Below, piece after piece: positions 17,966-27,061 of a stretch of DNA of 64,000 bases (positions are counted from its first letter, which is position 1; each line of letters starts with the position of its first letter). The notes below the pieces were generated by a model that was not told the origin of the DNA, did not search any database, and was given only the letters and a program-made list of their open reading frames with translations. This DNA comes from Acinetobacter sp. ANC 4173. GTDB taxonomy: Bacteria; Pseudomonadota; Gammaproteobacteria; Pseudomonadales; Moraxellaceae. Location of the stretch: assembly GCF_004331255.1 (NCBI RefSeq), contig NZ_SJOF01000027.1, positions 1 to 64,000 on the forward strand, written 5' to 3'. A program made the translations under genes and the position numbers.

Positions 17966-19300
17966 TTAACTTTCTAAACCAGCTTGTCTTTGCCCCCACC
18001 ATAGCGTTGCATTGACGCCAATAGAGAGAAATGGTTCTGGAGGCAACTTATTTGGTCCAGAGGTATCTAAAAGAAAATCTATCAGATCATTTTTTTGACC
18101 CGCGATCCAATCGGCAAGTAATGTACCTGTTACAGTGCCACGCGTGATGCCTAAACCGTTGCAACATAAAGCACCGTATACATTTGGTGCTAATTGACCG
18201 AAGAAACCTTTATGATTTTGAGAAAGTGCAAGGGAGCCACTCCATGTATATTCAAAATCCACTTTAGGTAACATTGGAAAGCGTCTTTCGAATGAACGGT
18301 TATGTCGATGAACAAACTTATCTAAACAATGCTGTTTAGGGCGTCCATTCGGATTGAAGCTAAAGCTATTACGAATAAGAATTCGGTTGTCATGTGTACG
18401 ACGTACCGTACTTCCATATGGATCAGCAGGAATAACGCCCCAGAATGACTTACCACCCAGTTGAGCTTGCTCTTCTTCAGTTAAAGGTCGTGTCATGCTG
18501 GCATAAAGAAAAACAGGTAACATGGTATGTTTTAAAAAACCAAAACGTTGACCAAAGGCATTATTTGCAAGGATGAGTTTATCGGCTGTAATTTGTCCAT
18601 CTTGATGTTTTAAAACAACCTTCTCACCATATTCTACTTCCGTGATTGGGGTATTTTCATAGAGTGTGACATTAGATGGTAAACTGTCTGCAAGTCCTTT
18701 GACTAAAGCTGAAGGTTGCAGCAAGATCGTACCTGGAGTAAAGAGACCGCGTTTATAGAACGATGTCCCAATATGTTCAGGTAAATCCTGTCCACTGATA
18801 ACTTCATAAGGTTGGCCAAGTTTATCTAATCCGCGTTGATAGGCATCTAAAACAGCAATACCTTTATTTTCTACAGCGGCTTGATACTTGCCACTCGCAC
18901 GCATATGACAATCAATCCCATTTTCTTCAACAATATTACGAAGAATAGATTGCCCTAACAAATTAAGCTTTAGAGTAGATTTAGCAATTTCTATATCACC
19001 AATATAATCTTCTGCGCCAATGTCATGAGGTAAATCAATTGCAAAACCTGCATTTCGTCCTGCTGTACCAAAGCCAACTTCCTGAGCTTCAATCAGAATC
19101 ACTTCATCATTAGGAAAGTTAAGGGCCAATTGTCTTGCTGCGGCTAAGCCTGTATAACCTGCGCCGACGATAGCCCAGCGTGCAGTGCTGTTGCCACGAT
19201 GGCTCGGCTTAGCTTGTCGTTTATTGCTTAAATGATACCAGGCACACTGTTTATCATCGGCTGGGAGTGCTGTTACTTTTGTCATTTCATTAAACTCCAT
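17966..19300 (-). CDS. FAD-dependent amine/D-amino-acid oxidase (PuuB-like)
   Basis: This 444-aa DAO-family flavoprotein oxidises an amine or imino acid to an imine. The FAD-binding dinucleotide fold is WAIVGAGYTGLAAARQLAL (about residues 43-61), followed by the acidic second strand in EVILIEAQEVGFGTAGRNAG. The C-terminal FAD contact is GALCCNGLGITRGTVTGTLL. About 40 residues precede the fold, as in gamma-glutamylputrescine oxidase-type enzymes. Starts at 19300 and 19285 are both possible. It lies 69 bp after gntR and probably does the first chemical step for the DapA-like and ALDH enzymes. No gamma-glutamylputrescine synthetase is nearby, which argues against a Puu pathway. Confidence 0.85.
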   Translation of the reverse strand: MEFNEMTKVTALPADDKQCAWYHLSNKRQAKPSHRGNSTARWAIVGAGYTGLAAARQLALNFPNDEVILIEAQEVGFGTAGRNAGFAIDLPHDIGAEDYIGDIEIAKSTLKLNLLGQSILRNIVEENGIDCHMRASGKYQAAVENKGIAVLDAYQRGLDKLGQPYEVISGQDLPEHIGTSFYKRGLFTPGTILLQPSALVKGLADSLPSNVTLYENTPITEVEYGEKVVLKHQDGQITADKLILANNAFGQRFGFLKHTMLPVFLYASMTRPLTEEEQAQLGGKSFWGVIPADPYGSTVRRTHDNRILIRNSFSFNPNGRPKQHCLDKFVHRHNRSFERRFPMLPKVDFEYTWSGSLALSQNHKGFFGQLAPNVYGALCCNGLGITRGTVTGTLLADWIAGQKNDLIDFLLDTSGPNKLPPEPFLSIGVNATLWWGQRQAGLES

Positions 19301-19369
19301 TTATATCTTCCGCTCACTCACCTTTCCTATGAGCAAAAAATTTCTAAAATCCTGCTTTCAATTTTTTAT

Positions 19370-20047
19370 TTAATAACTCAGTGGAACTTCTATTCCTGCT
19401 GGTACTACATATTCAGTCATACGTCGACGAGATAAATCCAAATGGATACGTACAATCTCACCTGCAATCGCTACATCATGTTGTTCAATGGCTTGAATAA
19501 TTTGCTCGTGTTGAATCACAGCGGCATCCAAATCTTGCTGCATGTCATCTGAAGTGGGTTGCTTGTAGAAGATCTTGCCTAATCGTGCGTGATCAATTAA
19601 CAATCTTTCCAAACTTGGCATTAGGTAAGCGTTATCCGCAATTTTGCCTATTTCGAGATGAAATAAATTGTTATAGTAAACGCGTCCTTCCAAGTCGTTA
19701 TTATCTATCGCTTCTCGGAACTGCTTTTGAATCTGCTTGAGTTGCTCTATATCTGTTTTGCTGGCATTAATTGCTGCCAATTGCGTTGTTGCAATATAAA
19801 TGAGTGGTGCAGCCAGAAAGAAATTTCTTAATGAGTGATGACTCATAGATGAAACGCGAACAGGTCTGTTCGGTTCTAATTCAAGATAGCCTTCAGCCGC
19901 CATTTGTCTGATCAGTTCACGGACAGGAGGTCGAGATAAACCGAATTCTTCACTTAAAGTGACTTCGTCTAAAACAGCTCCTGGCGCTAATTCCATACTG
20001 ATAATACGGCGCTTTAATGTTTCAGCTAAAAGTGCTTTTTTGTCCAT
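19370..20047 (-). CDS. GntR-family (FCD subfamily) repressor
   Basis: This 225-aa protein has an N-terminal winged helix (residues about 5-70, with GAVLDEVTLSEEFGLSRPPV and RELIRQMAAEGYLELEPNRP) and an all-helical FCD ligand domain (about 80-215) with the metal-ligand pattern in NLFHLEIGKIADN and IRIHLDLSRR. It probably represses the operon it heads until the substrate or an organic-acid intermediate binds. The start is supported by a strong GAGGAGAGGGAG site. A perfect inverted repeat with two CTGTATACAG palindromes lies 46-99 bases upstream and is the evident operator. Confidence 0.9.
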   Translation of the reverse strand: MDKKALLAETLKRRIISMELAPGAVLDEVTLSEEFGLSRPPVRELIRQMAAEGYLELEPNRPVRVSSMSHHSLRNFFLAAPLIYIATTQLAAINASKTDIEQLKQIQKQFREAIDNNDLEGRVYYNNLFHLEIGKIADNAYLMPSLERLLIDHARLGKIFYKQPTSDDMQQDLDAAVIQHEQIIQAIEQHDVAIAGEIVRIHLDLSRRRMTEYVVPAGIEVPLSY

Positions 20048-20092
20048 GAACTCCCTCTCCTCGATTTCACTCTTTGTTCAAGAGTGAGAACC

Positions 20093-20146
20093 CTGTATAC
20101 AGATTGTCTATTCTGTATTTTTTAAAATAATACAATCTGTATACAG
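20093..20146. promoter_or_regulatory. Two-site palindromic operator for the GntR regulator
   Basis: CTGTATACAG, itself a perfect 10-bp palindrome, occurs at 20093-20102 and at 20137-20146. The two copies lie in a perfect 15-bp inverted repeat (20093-20107 with 20132-20146), 44 bp centre to centre, about four helical turns. The core GTATAC matches the kind of site bound by FCD-type GntR proteins. The A+T-rich spacer between the sites is a likely promoter. Confidence 0.75.
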
Positions 20147-20264
20147 ATGGATGAGATAATGAATCGGACAGAAAATATAATATTTCTACATGTCTAAAAC
20201 AGGGGTTGATCGGACTGATTTATCCTAATTGTCTAAACAGAATTTCTAGATGTGGGCTGTAGGA

Positions 20265-20972
20265 TCACCACGCCATTTCATTACCCTGAAAATCAATAAA
20301 CTGTTGTTCAGTCTTTCCAAGAAAGCCTTCTATCACGCGTACAATTCCTGTGGTGCTCTCTTTAACAGTGACAGGTGCATGACTTCCCCCCATTTCAGTT
20401 TGAACCCAACCTGGATGTAAATTCAGGACACCGATTTGTGCTGGAATTGCCTCATTTTGTGCAAAACCACGGGTAATACTGTTCAGCGCAGCCTTACTGG
20501 CACGATACAACTCCATACTGCCATCATCGTTTAAAGCAATACTGCCCATACGTGAGCTCATAAACGCAATCACGCTGTTTACTTTCATTAGAGGGAGAAA
20601 TTTTCTAGCAATTGTTACAGGTGCAATGCTATTGACCCAAAACAGATTTGCAATTTCATTTGGCGTACAATGCTCAACGCGTTGATGTTCTGGTCCTGAA
20701 ATACCCGCAGAAACCAAGAGTAGATCAAAGGAATGCTCAGGATACTTGCTGATGATGCTATTGGCAGTTTGCACATGGCTTAAATCTAATTCAGCCAATT
20801 CCAGTTTGTCTGGATGCTCTGAAAGCAGTTGATTCAGATCGGCAGGCACTTGTGTTGTATCTCGAATAGTCGCGATTACACTCCAATGCTGATTAAGTAA
20901 CTCACGAACCAGTCCTAAACCAATTCCTCTTGAAGCACCTACTACAAGTGCACGCTGATTTTCTTTAATCAT
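20265..20972 (-). CDS. Short-chain dehydrogenase/reductase, 235 aa
   Basis: This is a classical NAD(P)-binding SDR. The nucleotide motif is VVGASRGIGLGLVRELL near the N-terminus, the substrate-binding segment is LLLVSAGISG, and the active-site Tyr and Lys are in YRASKAALNS. The C-terminal half reads NLHPGWVQTEMGG. It resembles C-factor/CsgA-like SDRs of unknown substrate. It is transcribed on its own, toward gntR, with about 220 bp between them, so membership of the gntR regulon is possible but not shown. Confidence 0.85.
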   Translation of the reverse strand: MIKENQRALVVGASRGIGLGLVRELLNQHWSVIATIRDTTQVPADLNQLLSEHPDKLELAELDLSHVQTANSIISKYPEHSFDLLLVSAGISGPEHQRVEHCTPNEIANLFWVNSIAPVTIARKFLPLMKVNSVIAFMSSRMGSIALNDDGSMELYRASKAALNSITRGFAQNEAIPAQIGVLNLHPGWVQTEMGGSHAPVTVKESTTGIVRVIEGFLGKTEQQFIDFQGNEMAW

Positions 20973-21378
20973 AAATGTACCTATTCATTATATATTTCAT
21001 GGTGTAAGAATCATCTTACAGGTGAATGTCATTCTGGGAATAATCAAGTAATTCAGCATAATTTATATCAATGACTATTACTAAGGTTAGTTAATTTTTT
21101 TCAGATTCAATGACAAGCTTAATCAATATACCTTTGATTTATCTATTATATTTTTAATTCTCACCCAAATATTCTCTCTGGAAGAGCGGCCTCCAACAAA
21201 CTCGATATGGTTCACTCACCGATATAGTTGGATATTTGGGTATAGACATTTCTATAGAAAATTTAGTTTTTTAATTTACTATGAAAATTAAGAATAAGAT
21301 TATTATTATCAATTACTTAAAAACATACATATCATATTAACAAACTCTTAGATTGATGAATATTTACTAAAACTTACT

Positions 21379-21639
21379 GCCTATGAGCACCTATTTTACC
21401 TCACAGAATATGTGCAAGACATCAGAACTAAAGCCTTTCGATGCTTAGGTCTACCCTGCTACATTGGGATCGGTCGATCAAAAACCGAAGCAAAAATTGC
21501 CAATCATTTCGCCAAGAAAAAGAAGTTTTTTGGTGGCATGTATATTGGAGTAAATTTTGTTGTAATACATGCAAAAGATCAAAAAGTGATGGCGTTTGAT
21601 CAGCGTTTGAGTTCGATTCCGTTAATATCAAATCCATAA
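21379..21639 (+). pseudogene. umuC: Fragment of umuC (DNA polymerase V subunit)
   Basis: The stretch LTEYVQDIRTKAFRCLG followed by LPCYIGIGRSKTEAKIANHF and AKK matches the palm region of UmuC/Y-family polymerases, where G-I-(G/A)-x-(S/T)-K-T-x-A-K-x-A-N is conserved. Neither the N-terminal catalytic part nor the C-terminal little finger is present. After FFGG the reading turns into unrelated sequence. Acinetobacter genomes often carry several umuDC copies, and this is the scar of one. It marks the left side of an integrase-bearing remnant. Confidence 0.65.
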
Positions 21640-22394
21640 GCATGACTATTTCCAGTAAATGAAATACCTAATCCCTGCTCAATTGGTCCACTAGGAGCAG
21701 GTGCAGCTAGTCAACCACGAACAAGAAAGTGCGCCAAACTTCTCCAGTAATTTACATTTACTTATAAACAGAGAAAATTTTTAAACAATCCTTTTCTCAA
21801 TTTGCTTAGGCTATTGAATCCAGAGTTCATCTTCTTACATGATTTTTAACATTAAATTGAATATAACCAGTGGATTAACATTTTTTTGTTAGAGTCTACA
21901 ACTCTTTGAAAACTAAATTTAACGCTTCGCTCAGGCGCATTCCGATTAATTGGATAATTTTGTTTGTCTAAGCATAGATGGTTTCCTAGGATTGGCTCTA
22001 AAGACCTTTCCTTTGTATTAGCATCATGCAACGTCTCCTCTAGGACACTTCGGGTTTCTTGCCAATAACATAGCGTTCGCTCTTCTTTATTCTTTTTTAT
22101 TCAAACGTTCAACTTGTTTACTTCTTCTCTTCTTTTAATCCAACAACATCAACTCAGACGTAATGGAATTTCATTTATCAACCCAATTTATTCAAAATCA
22201 CAACTCTCAATAAAAACAGAGAGTTTTCTTGTTAAATGTGATCTAAATTTTAGAAATTCTTTCACTTTTTTTAGTTTTCTGTTGTACCTAGAATGATACA
22301 GTTTCGTTCTATTTTGAAACATTGGGTATGAAGCATGGATCAAAAAGATTCTCTGCTATACTTACTTCACATGTAGGATCAATGGAGTTGAGAA
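21640..22394. other. Gene-poor remnant region
   Basis: No intact gene is seen across the roughly 1.4 kb from 20973 to 22394 apart from the umuC fragment. On the minus strand, 21600-21711 is open and reads PIEQGLGISFTGNSHAYGF before ending in ELKR and a stop; it is a headless C-terminus that I do not recognise. The rest is A+T-rich with no persuasive coding. A TATACT-like -10 at about 22364 may drive the small gene at 22395. Confidence 0.35.
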
Positions 22395-22562
22395 ATGCTC
22401 AGAACCACTGAACAGAAAAAAATATATATTCAAGCGACACGTGCGCAAAATTATAAGGCCTGTCTAAGGCTCGAGGGGATTACAGCGGCTGCCCAAACAA
22501 CTCAACAGAGTAAAGCTGAAATCTTGCAAAAATATAACAAGTTTTCACAACCTGAATATTAG
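22395..22562 (+). CDS. YhfG-family small protein (Fic-associated)
   Basis: This 55-aa reading frame begins MLRTTEQKKIYIQATRAQNY and continues KACLRLEGITAAAQTTQQSK. The K-K-x-Y-x-x-T-R-x-x-N-Y-x-A/C-x-x-R-L-E-G pattern is the YhfG family, whose E. coli member (also 55 aa) is encoded beside fic and acts as its antitoxin-like partner. GGAG lies 6 bases before the ATG. No fic gene is present in the window, so this copy is an orphan, perhaps left by island rearrangement, or it has another partner. Identification is by motif only. Confidence 0.65.
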   Translation: MLRTTEQKKIYIQATRAQNYKACLRLEGITAAAQTTQQSKAEILQKYNKFSQPEY

Positions 22563-22748
22563 TCAGGTGCATGTATGGATAAATAGGGGGAAATGGGTGT
22601 CCGTCTAACAGTAGTCCTAAGCAATCCCAGATAATATTATAAACATATATTTTTCAATTATTTAATATTTTCATTGTCCTAAGCCATCTTGCCCAATCCT
22701 ATCATTTCCAGTATTTTATGAGGGGTAGATTATGGGGTAAATAAGAGC

Positions 22749-24021
22749 ATGCCAAAAAAATCAAAAGAGCTATCTGCACTTAGTGTAGCAAAAATTAAAA
22801 CGACTGGTCGACATTCTGTAGGTGGCGTTGATGGCTTATGTCTAAATGTCGAGGGTAATTCCCGTGTCTAGATTTTGCGTGCTGTCGTGGATAAACGTCT
22901 GGATAAAGATGGAAAGTTAAAACCTCACCGCCATGATATTGGTATTGGTCCCTACCCGGAAGTTTCATTAGCTGAAGCCCGTGCTAAAGCAACAGAATTA
23001 AGAATACAAATTCGAAATGGCATTGATCCAATTGCGCATAAACAGGAACAACTTATCAAAGCTACATATCCAGAAACTACGTGACAAAACATTCATTGAG
23101 TGTGCAAAAGTTGTTATAGCAAATAAAACCCGTGAACTCAAAAATGAAAAACATATTGGTCAATGGACTTCTACATTAGAAACCTATATTTACCCAACTT
23201 TAGGTGATATTAGTATTGGCACCATTACTAAAGTTGATATTGCCGAAGTTCTTAGGCCTATCTGGATTGAAAAAAATGAAACAGCCAGACGTATTCGTGG
23301 TCGTATAGAAACCATTTTCGATTATGCCAAGGCTATGGGATATTTTGTGGGTGATAACCCAGCCGAATGGAATGGTAATCTTGAGCCAATCTTAGGTAAT
23401 TTAAAGCAGGAATCACGCCCTCACCCATCTTTACCTTATGATCAGGTCGCTGAGTTTATCCAGCATTTAAGGCAGAAAAAAGGTATTTCACCTAAAGCTC
23501 TTGAATTTGCAATTTTAACTGCATGTCGGTCTGGTGAGATTTTTGGAGCTAAATGGCAGGAAATTAATTTTAAGAGTAAGGTCTGGATTATCCCCAAAGA
23601 ACGTATGAAAGCAGAAAAAGAACATCGTGTTCCTTTGTCTCAAGAGGCAATTGCGTTGCTTGAATCAATTAAACCATATACTCAACTACAAGATTTTATC
23701 TTTCCTGCACCCCGTGGCGGTGGCATGCTTTCAGATATGTCTTTAACAACATTCATCAAAAGAATGCATGAACAAAAGTTTAAAGAAAATGGTATCGGAT
23801 ATATTGATCCAAAACAAAATCGAGTGATTACTACACACGGTTTCCGCTCTACAATCCGTGACTGGTCAGCAGACAAAACTGATTACCCTCGTGAGGTCTG
23901 TGAACATGTACTTGCCTATAAGTTACCAGATGAAGTGGAAGCTGCTTACTTACGTGGAGCATATCTTGAAAAAAGAAAAAATTTGATGGCTGATTGGGCT
24001 AAGTTTTGTACTAGAAATTAA
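22749..24021 (+). pseudogene. P4-type tyrosine recombinase (integrase), broken
   Basis: The gene starts at 22749 (MPKKSKELSALSVAKI) with a DUF4102 N-terminal domain. It has two lesions: a TAG at 22869-22871 where a Trp or similar is expected before ILRAVVDKRL, and a frameshift near 23060-23075. After the shift the core-binding domain (FIECAKVVIANKTRELKNEK) and catalytic domain are intact. They include Arg in TACRSGEIFG, His and Arg in THGFRSTIRDW, and the nucleophile Tyr in EAAYLRGAYLEKR. The C-terminal part (from about 23017) can still be translated, but it lacks the arm-binding domain. No tRNA lies beside it, so the attachment site is not evident. Confidence 0.85.
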
Positions 24022-24194
24022 CTAATTTTTTAAAATATAATCTCTTCCTTGAGAATATATTTGAGCTTTAAAATTAAAGTAGATTAGATAGTCTTTAAAT
24101 TTATTTGTTTGACAATCATTCATTTTAGAAGTCGTATCCAACCTCGTACAAAATCCCTTTAGTAGTGTTTAAATATAGATATTCCATTTAAACA

Positions 24195-25070
24195 CTACTT
24201 TAGTCTATTGCGTAAAAATTCAATAAAACGCTGTGTTTTAGCAGGCAAAAGTCTTGTTTCTGTTAAAGCGTAAACAGAAATGGGTATACCTTGCCATTCA
24301 GGTAAAATCTTACGAAGAAGACCTTGATCTAATTCTTTAGTAACAATACCTTCGGGTAACAGAGTTATGCCTTGATTTAATACAGCAAGCTGCTTAATCA
24401 TACCGATATTGTTCAGCATAAAACGGCTTTTTACATTAACCTCAATTTTTTCATTGGTATCATCCTTGCTCAGTTTCCATAACCCCCCTTTTGGGAATCC
24501 CAAACATTCATGCTGAATAAGATCATTGGGATGTTTGGGTTCACCAGAAACTTCAAGATAATGTGGACTTGCATAAAAATAAACAGGAAGCTTTACCAAT
24601 AATCGTGCAATCAAAGTTGAATCTTTTTGCTCACCCATACGAATGGCTAGATCAAAAGGCTCAGTAATCAAATTCACCTGACGCGGTGTTAGATCAAACT
24701 CAAAATGAATACCTGGATAATGATCCGCAAACTCGACCAAAAGTAGTGCTAAATAATTAATAGCAAAATCTACAGGTAAGGAAACTCTTAAAAGTCCTGT
24801 CGGTTGCGCTAAAATATCACCTAATTCCTCATGTGCTAGCCTTGCTTCTTCAACAATCCTTCTGCAACGCTCATAATAAATCTGACCTGCTTCTGTTAGC
24901 TCCACTTTCCGTGTTGTCCGATGGAGCAATCGTAAACCTATTTCTTTTTCTAAATGACTAATTCTTCTTGATAATGTTGAACTTGGCATATTCAAGTTAT
25001 CAGCAGCTTTTCTAAAACTCATCACTTTGCAAACTTCTACGAACAACGCCATATCATTAAGAAATTCCAT
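24195..25070 (-). CDS. LysR-family regulator
   Basis: This 291-aa protein has the N-terminal winged HTH (FRKAADNLNMPSSTLSRRIS, then HLEKEIGLRLLHRTTRKVEL) and a C-terminal periplasmic-binding-like effector domain. The DxAIRxG pattern (FDLAIRMGEQKDSTLIARLL) places it in the large AaeR/DsdC-like group. It is divergent from the SDR gene at 25189 with a 118-bp control region containing the palindrome CCATTAATGG. It is most likely the regulator of the SDR/OYE/pirin/isochorismatase operon. Confidence 0.85.
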   Translation of the reverse strand: MEFLNDMALFVEVCKVMSFRKAADNLNMPSSTLSRRISHLEKEIGLRLLHRTTRKVELTEAGQIYYERCRRIVEEARLAHEELGDILAQPTGLLRVSLPVDFAINYLALLLVEFADHYPGIHFEFDLTPRQVNLITEPFDLAIRMGEQKDSTLIARLLVKLPVYFYASPHYLEVSGEPKHPNDLIQHECLGFPKGGLWKLSKDDTNEKIEVNVKSRFMLNNIGMIKQLAVLNQGITLLPEGIVTKELDQGLLRKILPEWQGIPISVYALTETRLLPAKTQRFIEFLRNRLK

Positions 25071-25080
25071 CCAAATTATC

Positions 25081-25090
25081 CCATTAATGG
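25081..25090. promoter_or_regulatory. Candidate LysR operator palindrome
   Basis: The 10-bp perfect palindrome CCATTAATGG lies between the divergent lysR and SDR genes and is followed by ATTAATAATT. Its position fits autoregulation and control of the operon. Binding is inferred from location and symmetry only. Confidence 0.35.
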
Positions 25091-25188
25091 ATTAATAATT
25101 TCCATTTTACCATATTTATCCCAAAGGCTAATTCGTTAATACTATTTCTACTTACTGGCATATTTAACTTTTAATAAGGAATAGTGAC

Positions 25189-25920
25189 ATGTCTAAAGGA
25201 ACCGCTGTCATCACTGGTGCAGCAAATGGTATTGGTCAAGCTTATGCTCAAAGATTAGCAGCCGATGGTTTCGATATCGCTGTTGCAGACGTTGTAGATG
25301 CAGCCGCAACTCGTCAACTTGTTGAAGCAGAAGGACGTAAATTTTTCTCCGCTATTGTTGATGTCACATCACCAGAGTCCACTCAAAAATTTGCAACTGA
25401 GGTTGCAGCTAATATGCCTCCTGTTGCCGCATTAGTGAACAATGCTGGAATTTATCCATGGAAATCATTTGAAGATACTGATTATGAAACATGGAAAAAA
25501 GTGATTTCTGTCAACTTAGATGGTGCATTTCTGATGAGCAAAGCATTTGTTCCTGTCATGAAAAATAATCAGTTTGGCAGAATTGTAAATGTAACAAGTA
25601 CAACATTTTGGCTGAATGCGCCAGAGATGACAGCTTATATAGCAAGCAAAGGTGGTGTGATTGGTTTTACTCGTGCGTTGGCGAGTGAAGTAGGTGCTTT
25701 TGGTATCAATGTTAACGCGATTGCACCTGGTTTAACCAATACCAAAACCATGCATGGAATTAACGCAGATATTTTTGAGTACTTACCAAAACAGCAAGCA
25801 ATTCCTCGAATGATTGAACCACAGGACATTGTTGGAGTGGTTTCATTCTTATGCTCTACAGACTCAGGCTTTGTTACAGGTCAAACGATTGCCGCAGATG
25901 GCGGTCAAGTTCGTATCTAA
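25189..25920 (+). CDS. SDR-family oxidoreductase, 243 aa
   Basis: This is a classical SDR with the cofactor motif ITGAANGIGQAYAQRL, NNAG in ALVNNAGIYPW, catalytic Ser in VNVTSTTFW and Tyr/Lys in YIASKGG. The C-terminal QTIAADGGQVRI closes the fold. It resembles FabG/glucose-1-dehydrogenase-like alcohol dehydrogenases. It is the first gene of a four-gene operon, with AAGGAATAGTGAC before the ATG. Its partner enzymes (alkene reductase, isochorismatase-like hydrolase) suggest action on an unsaturated carbonyl compound or its alcohol. Confidence 0.9.
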   Translation: MSKGTAVITGAANGIGQAYAQRLAADGFDIAVADVVDAAATRQLVEAEGRKFFSAIVDVTSPESTQKFATEVAANMPPVAALVNNAGIYPWKSFEDTDYETWKKVISVNLDGAFLMSKAFVPVMKNNQFGRIVNVTSTTFWLNAPEMTAYIASKGGVIGFTRALASEVGAFGINVNAIAPGLTNTKTMHGINADIFEYLPKQQAIPRMIEPQDIVGVVSFLCSTDSGFVTGQTIAADGGQVRI

Positions 25921-25976
25921 GAAAATCAGACTGAGTTACATCAAATTATCTAAATCAATTTATTGGACAATGAATC

Positions 25977-27050
25977 ATGAATCAAATACTTAAACCTATT
26001 CGTATCGGTCAGTATCAATTAGCGAACCGACTAGCTATGGCACCAATGACACGATCACGTGCTCAGTTTGATGGAACACCTGGCGAATTAGCAACCGAAT
26101 ACTATACTCAACGTGCAAGTGTTGGATTAATCATTGCTGAAGGTGCTCAACCCTCTGAAGATGGTCAGGGCTATTTAGCAACACCAGGTATTTATACAGA
26201 TTCACATATTGCGGGCTGGAAAAAGATCACTAATGCAATACATGCTAAAGGTGGACACATTTTCATTCAATTGATGCATGCTGGTCGTATGTCACATCCT
26301 GATAACACACCACATCATCGTCAAGCTGTTGCTCCTTCATCTATTGCTCCAGGTACAGGTACATTCACACCAACTGGAATGCAAGAAATTCCAGCACCTC
26401 GTGCATTGACGACTGAAGAAATTAAACAAACAGTCCAAGATTTTAAACATGCTGCCCGATCTGCAATTGAAGCAGGTGCGGATGGTGTGGAAATTCATGG
26501 TGCAAATGCCTACCTAATTCAACAGTTTTTTGCACCAAGTGCAAACACACGTACAGATGAATATGGTGGTTCTATTGAGAATCGCGCTCGTTTTGCCATT
26601 GAAGTAGCAACTGCAATTGCAGAAGAAATTGGTGCAGATAAAACTGCGATTCGTCTTTCTCCAGGTGCGCTACTTTGGGGAATTGATGAAGGTCAAGAAG
26701 GCCCTGAATTATATCGTTATCTCGTGAAAGAGCTTAATAAACTAGGACTCGTATATTTGCATGTTATGCATCTTGGCAATGAAGAACTTTTGCAAGATAT
26801 ACGCCAACTATGGACACAGGCATTAATCATTAACCGCCCTGGACGTCCGCGCGAAAACATCGGAACAGATATCGAATCAGGTTTAGCAGATCTAGAGTCT
26901 TATGGACAAATGATCCTCGCGAACCCTGACTTTGTAAGTCGTCTGCAACACAATTTACCAATGAATGAAGCAGATAATACGACATATTATGGTGGCGATG
27001 CACAAGGCTATGTCGATTATCCAACTTTAAATACATCTACTGAAATTTAA
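25977..27050 (+). CDS. Old Yellow Enzyme family alkene reductase (NemA-like)
   Basis: This 357-aa FMN enzyme reduces activated C=C bonds with NAD(P)H. Motifs include MAPMTRSRAQFDGTPGELAT at the N-terminus, FIQLMHAGRMSHPDN, the substrate-binding His/Asn pair in VEIHGANAYLIQQF, APSANTRTDEYGGSIENR and the FMN phosphate site near LIINRPG. It lies 56 bp after the SDR and 11 bp before the pirin gene. NemA-type enzymes act on enones, maleimides and nitro compounds. One departure from the family is INRPG at the position usually read as FGRPF(I/V)ANPDL, although ILANPDFVSRL follows later. Confidence 0.9.
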   Translation: MNQILKPIRIGQYQLANRLAMAPMTRSRAQFDGTPGELATEYYTQRASVGLIIAEGAQPSEDGQGYLATPGIYTDSHIAGWKKITNAIHAKGGHIFIQLMHAGRMSHPDNTPHHRQAVAPSSIAPGTGTFTPTGMQEIPAPRALTTEEIKQTVQDFKHAARSAIEAGADGVEIHGANAYLIQQFFAPSANTRTDEYGGSIENRARFAIEVATAIAEEIGADKTAIRLSPGALLWGIDEGQEGPELYRYLVKELNKLGLVYLHVMHLGNEELLQDIRQLWTQALIINRPGRPRENIGTDIESGLADLESYGQMILANPDFVSRLQHNLPMNEADNTTYYGGDAQGYVDYPTLNTSTEI

Positions 27051-27061
27051 AGGCTGCAATT

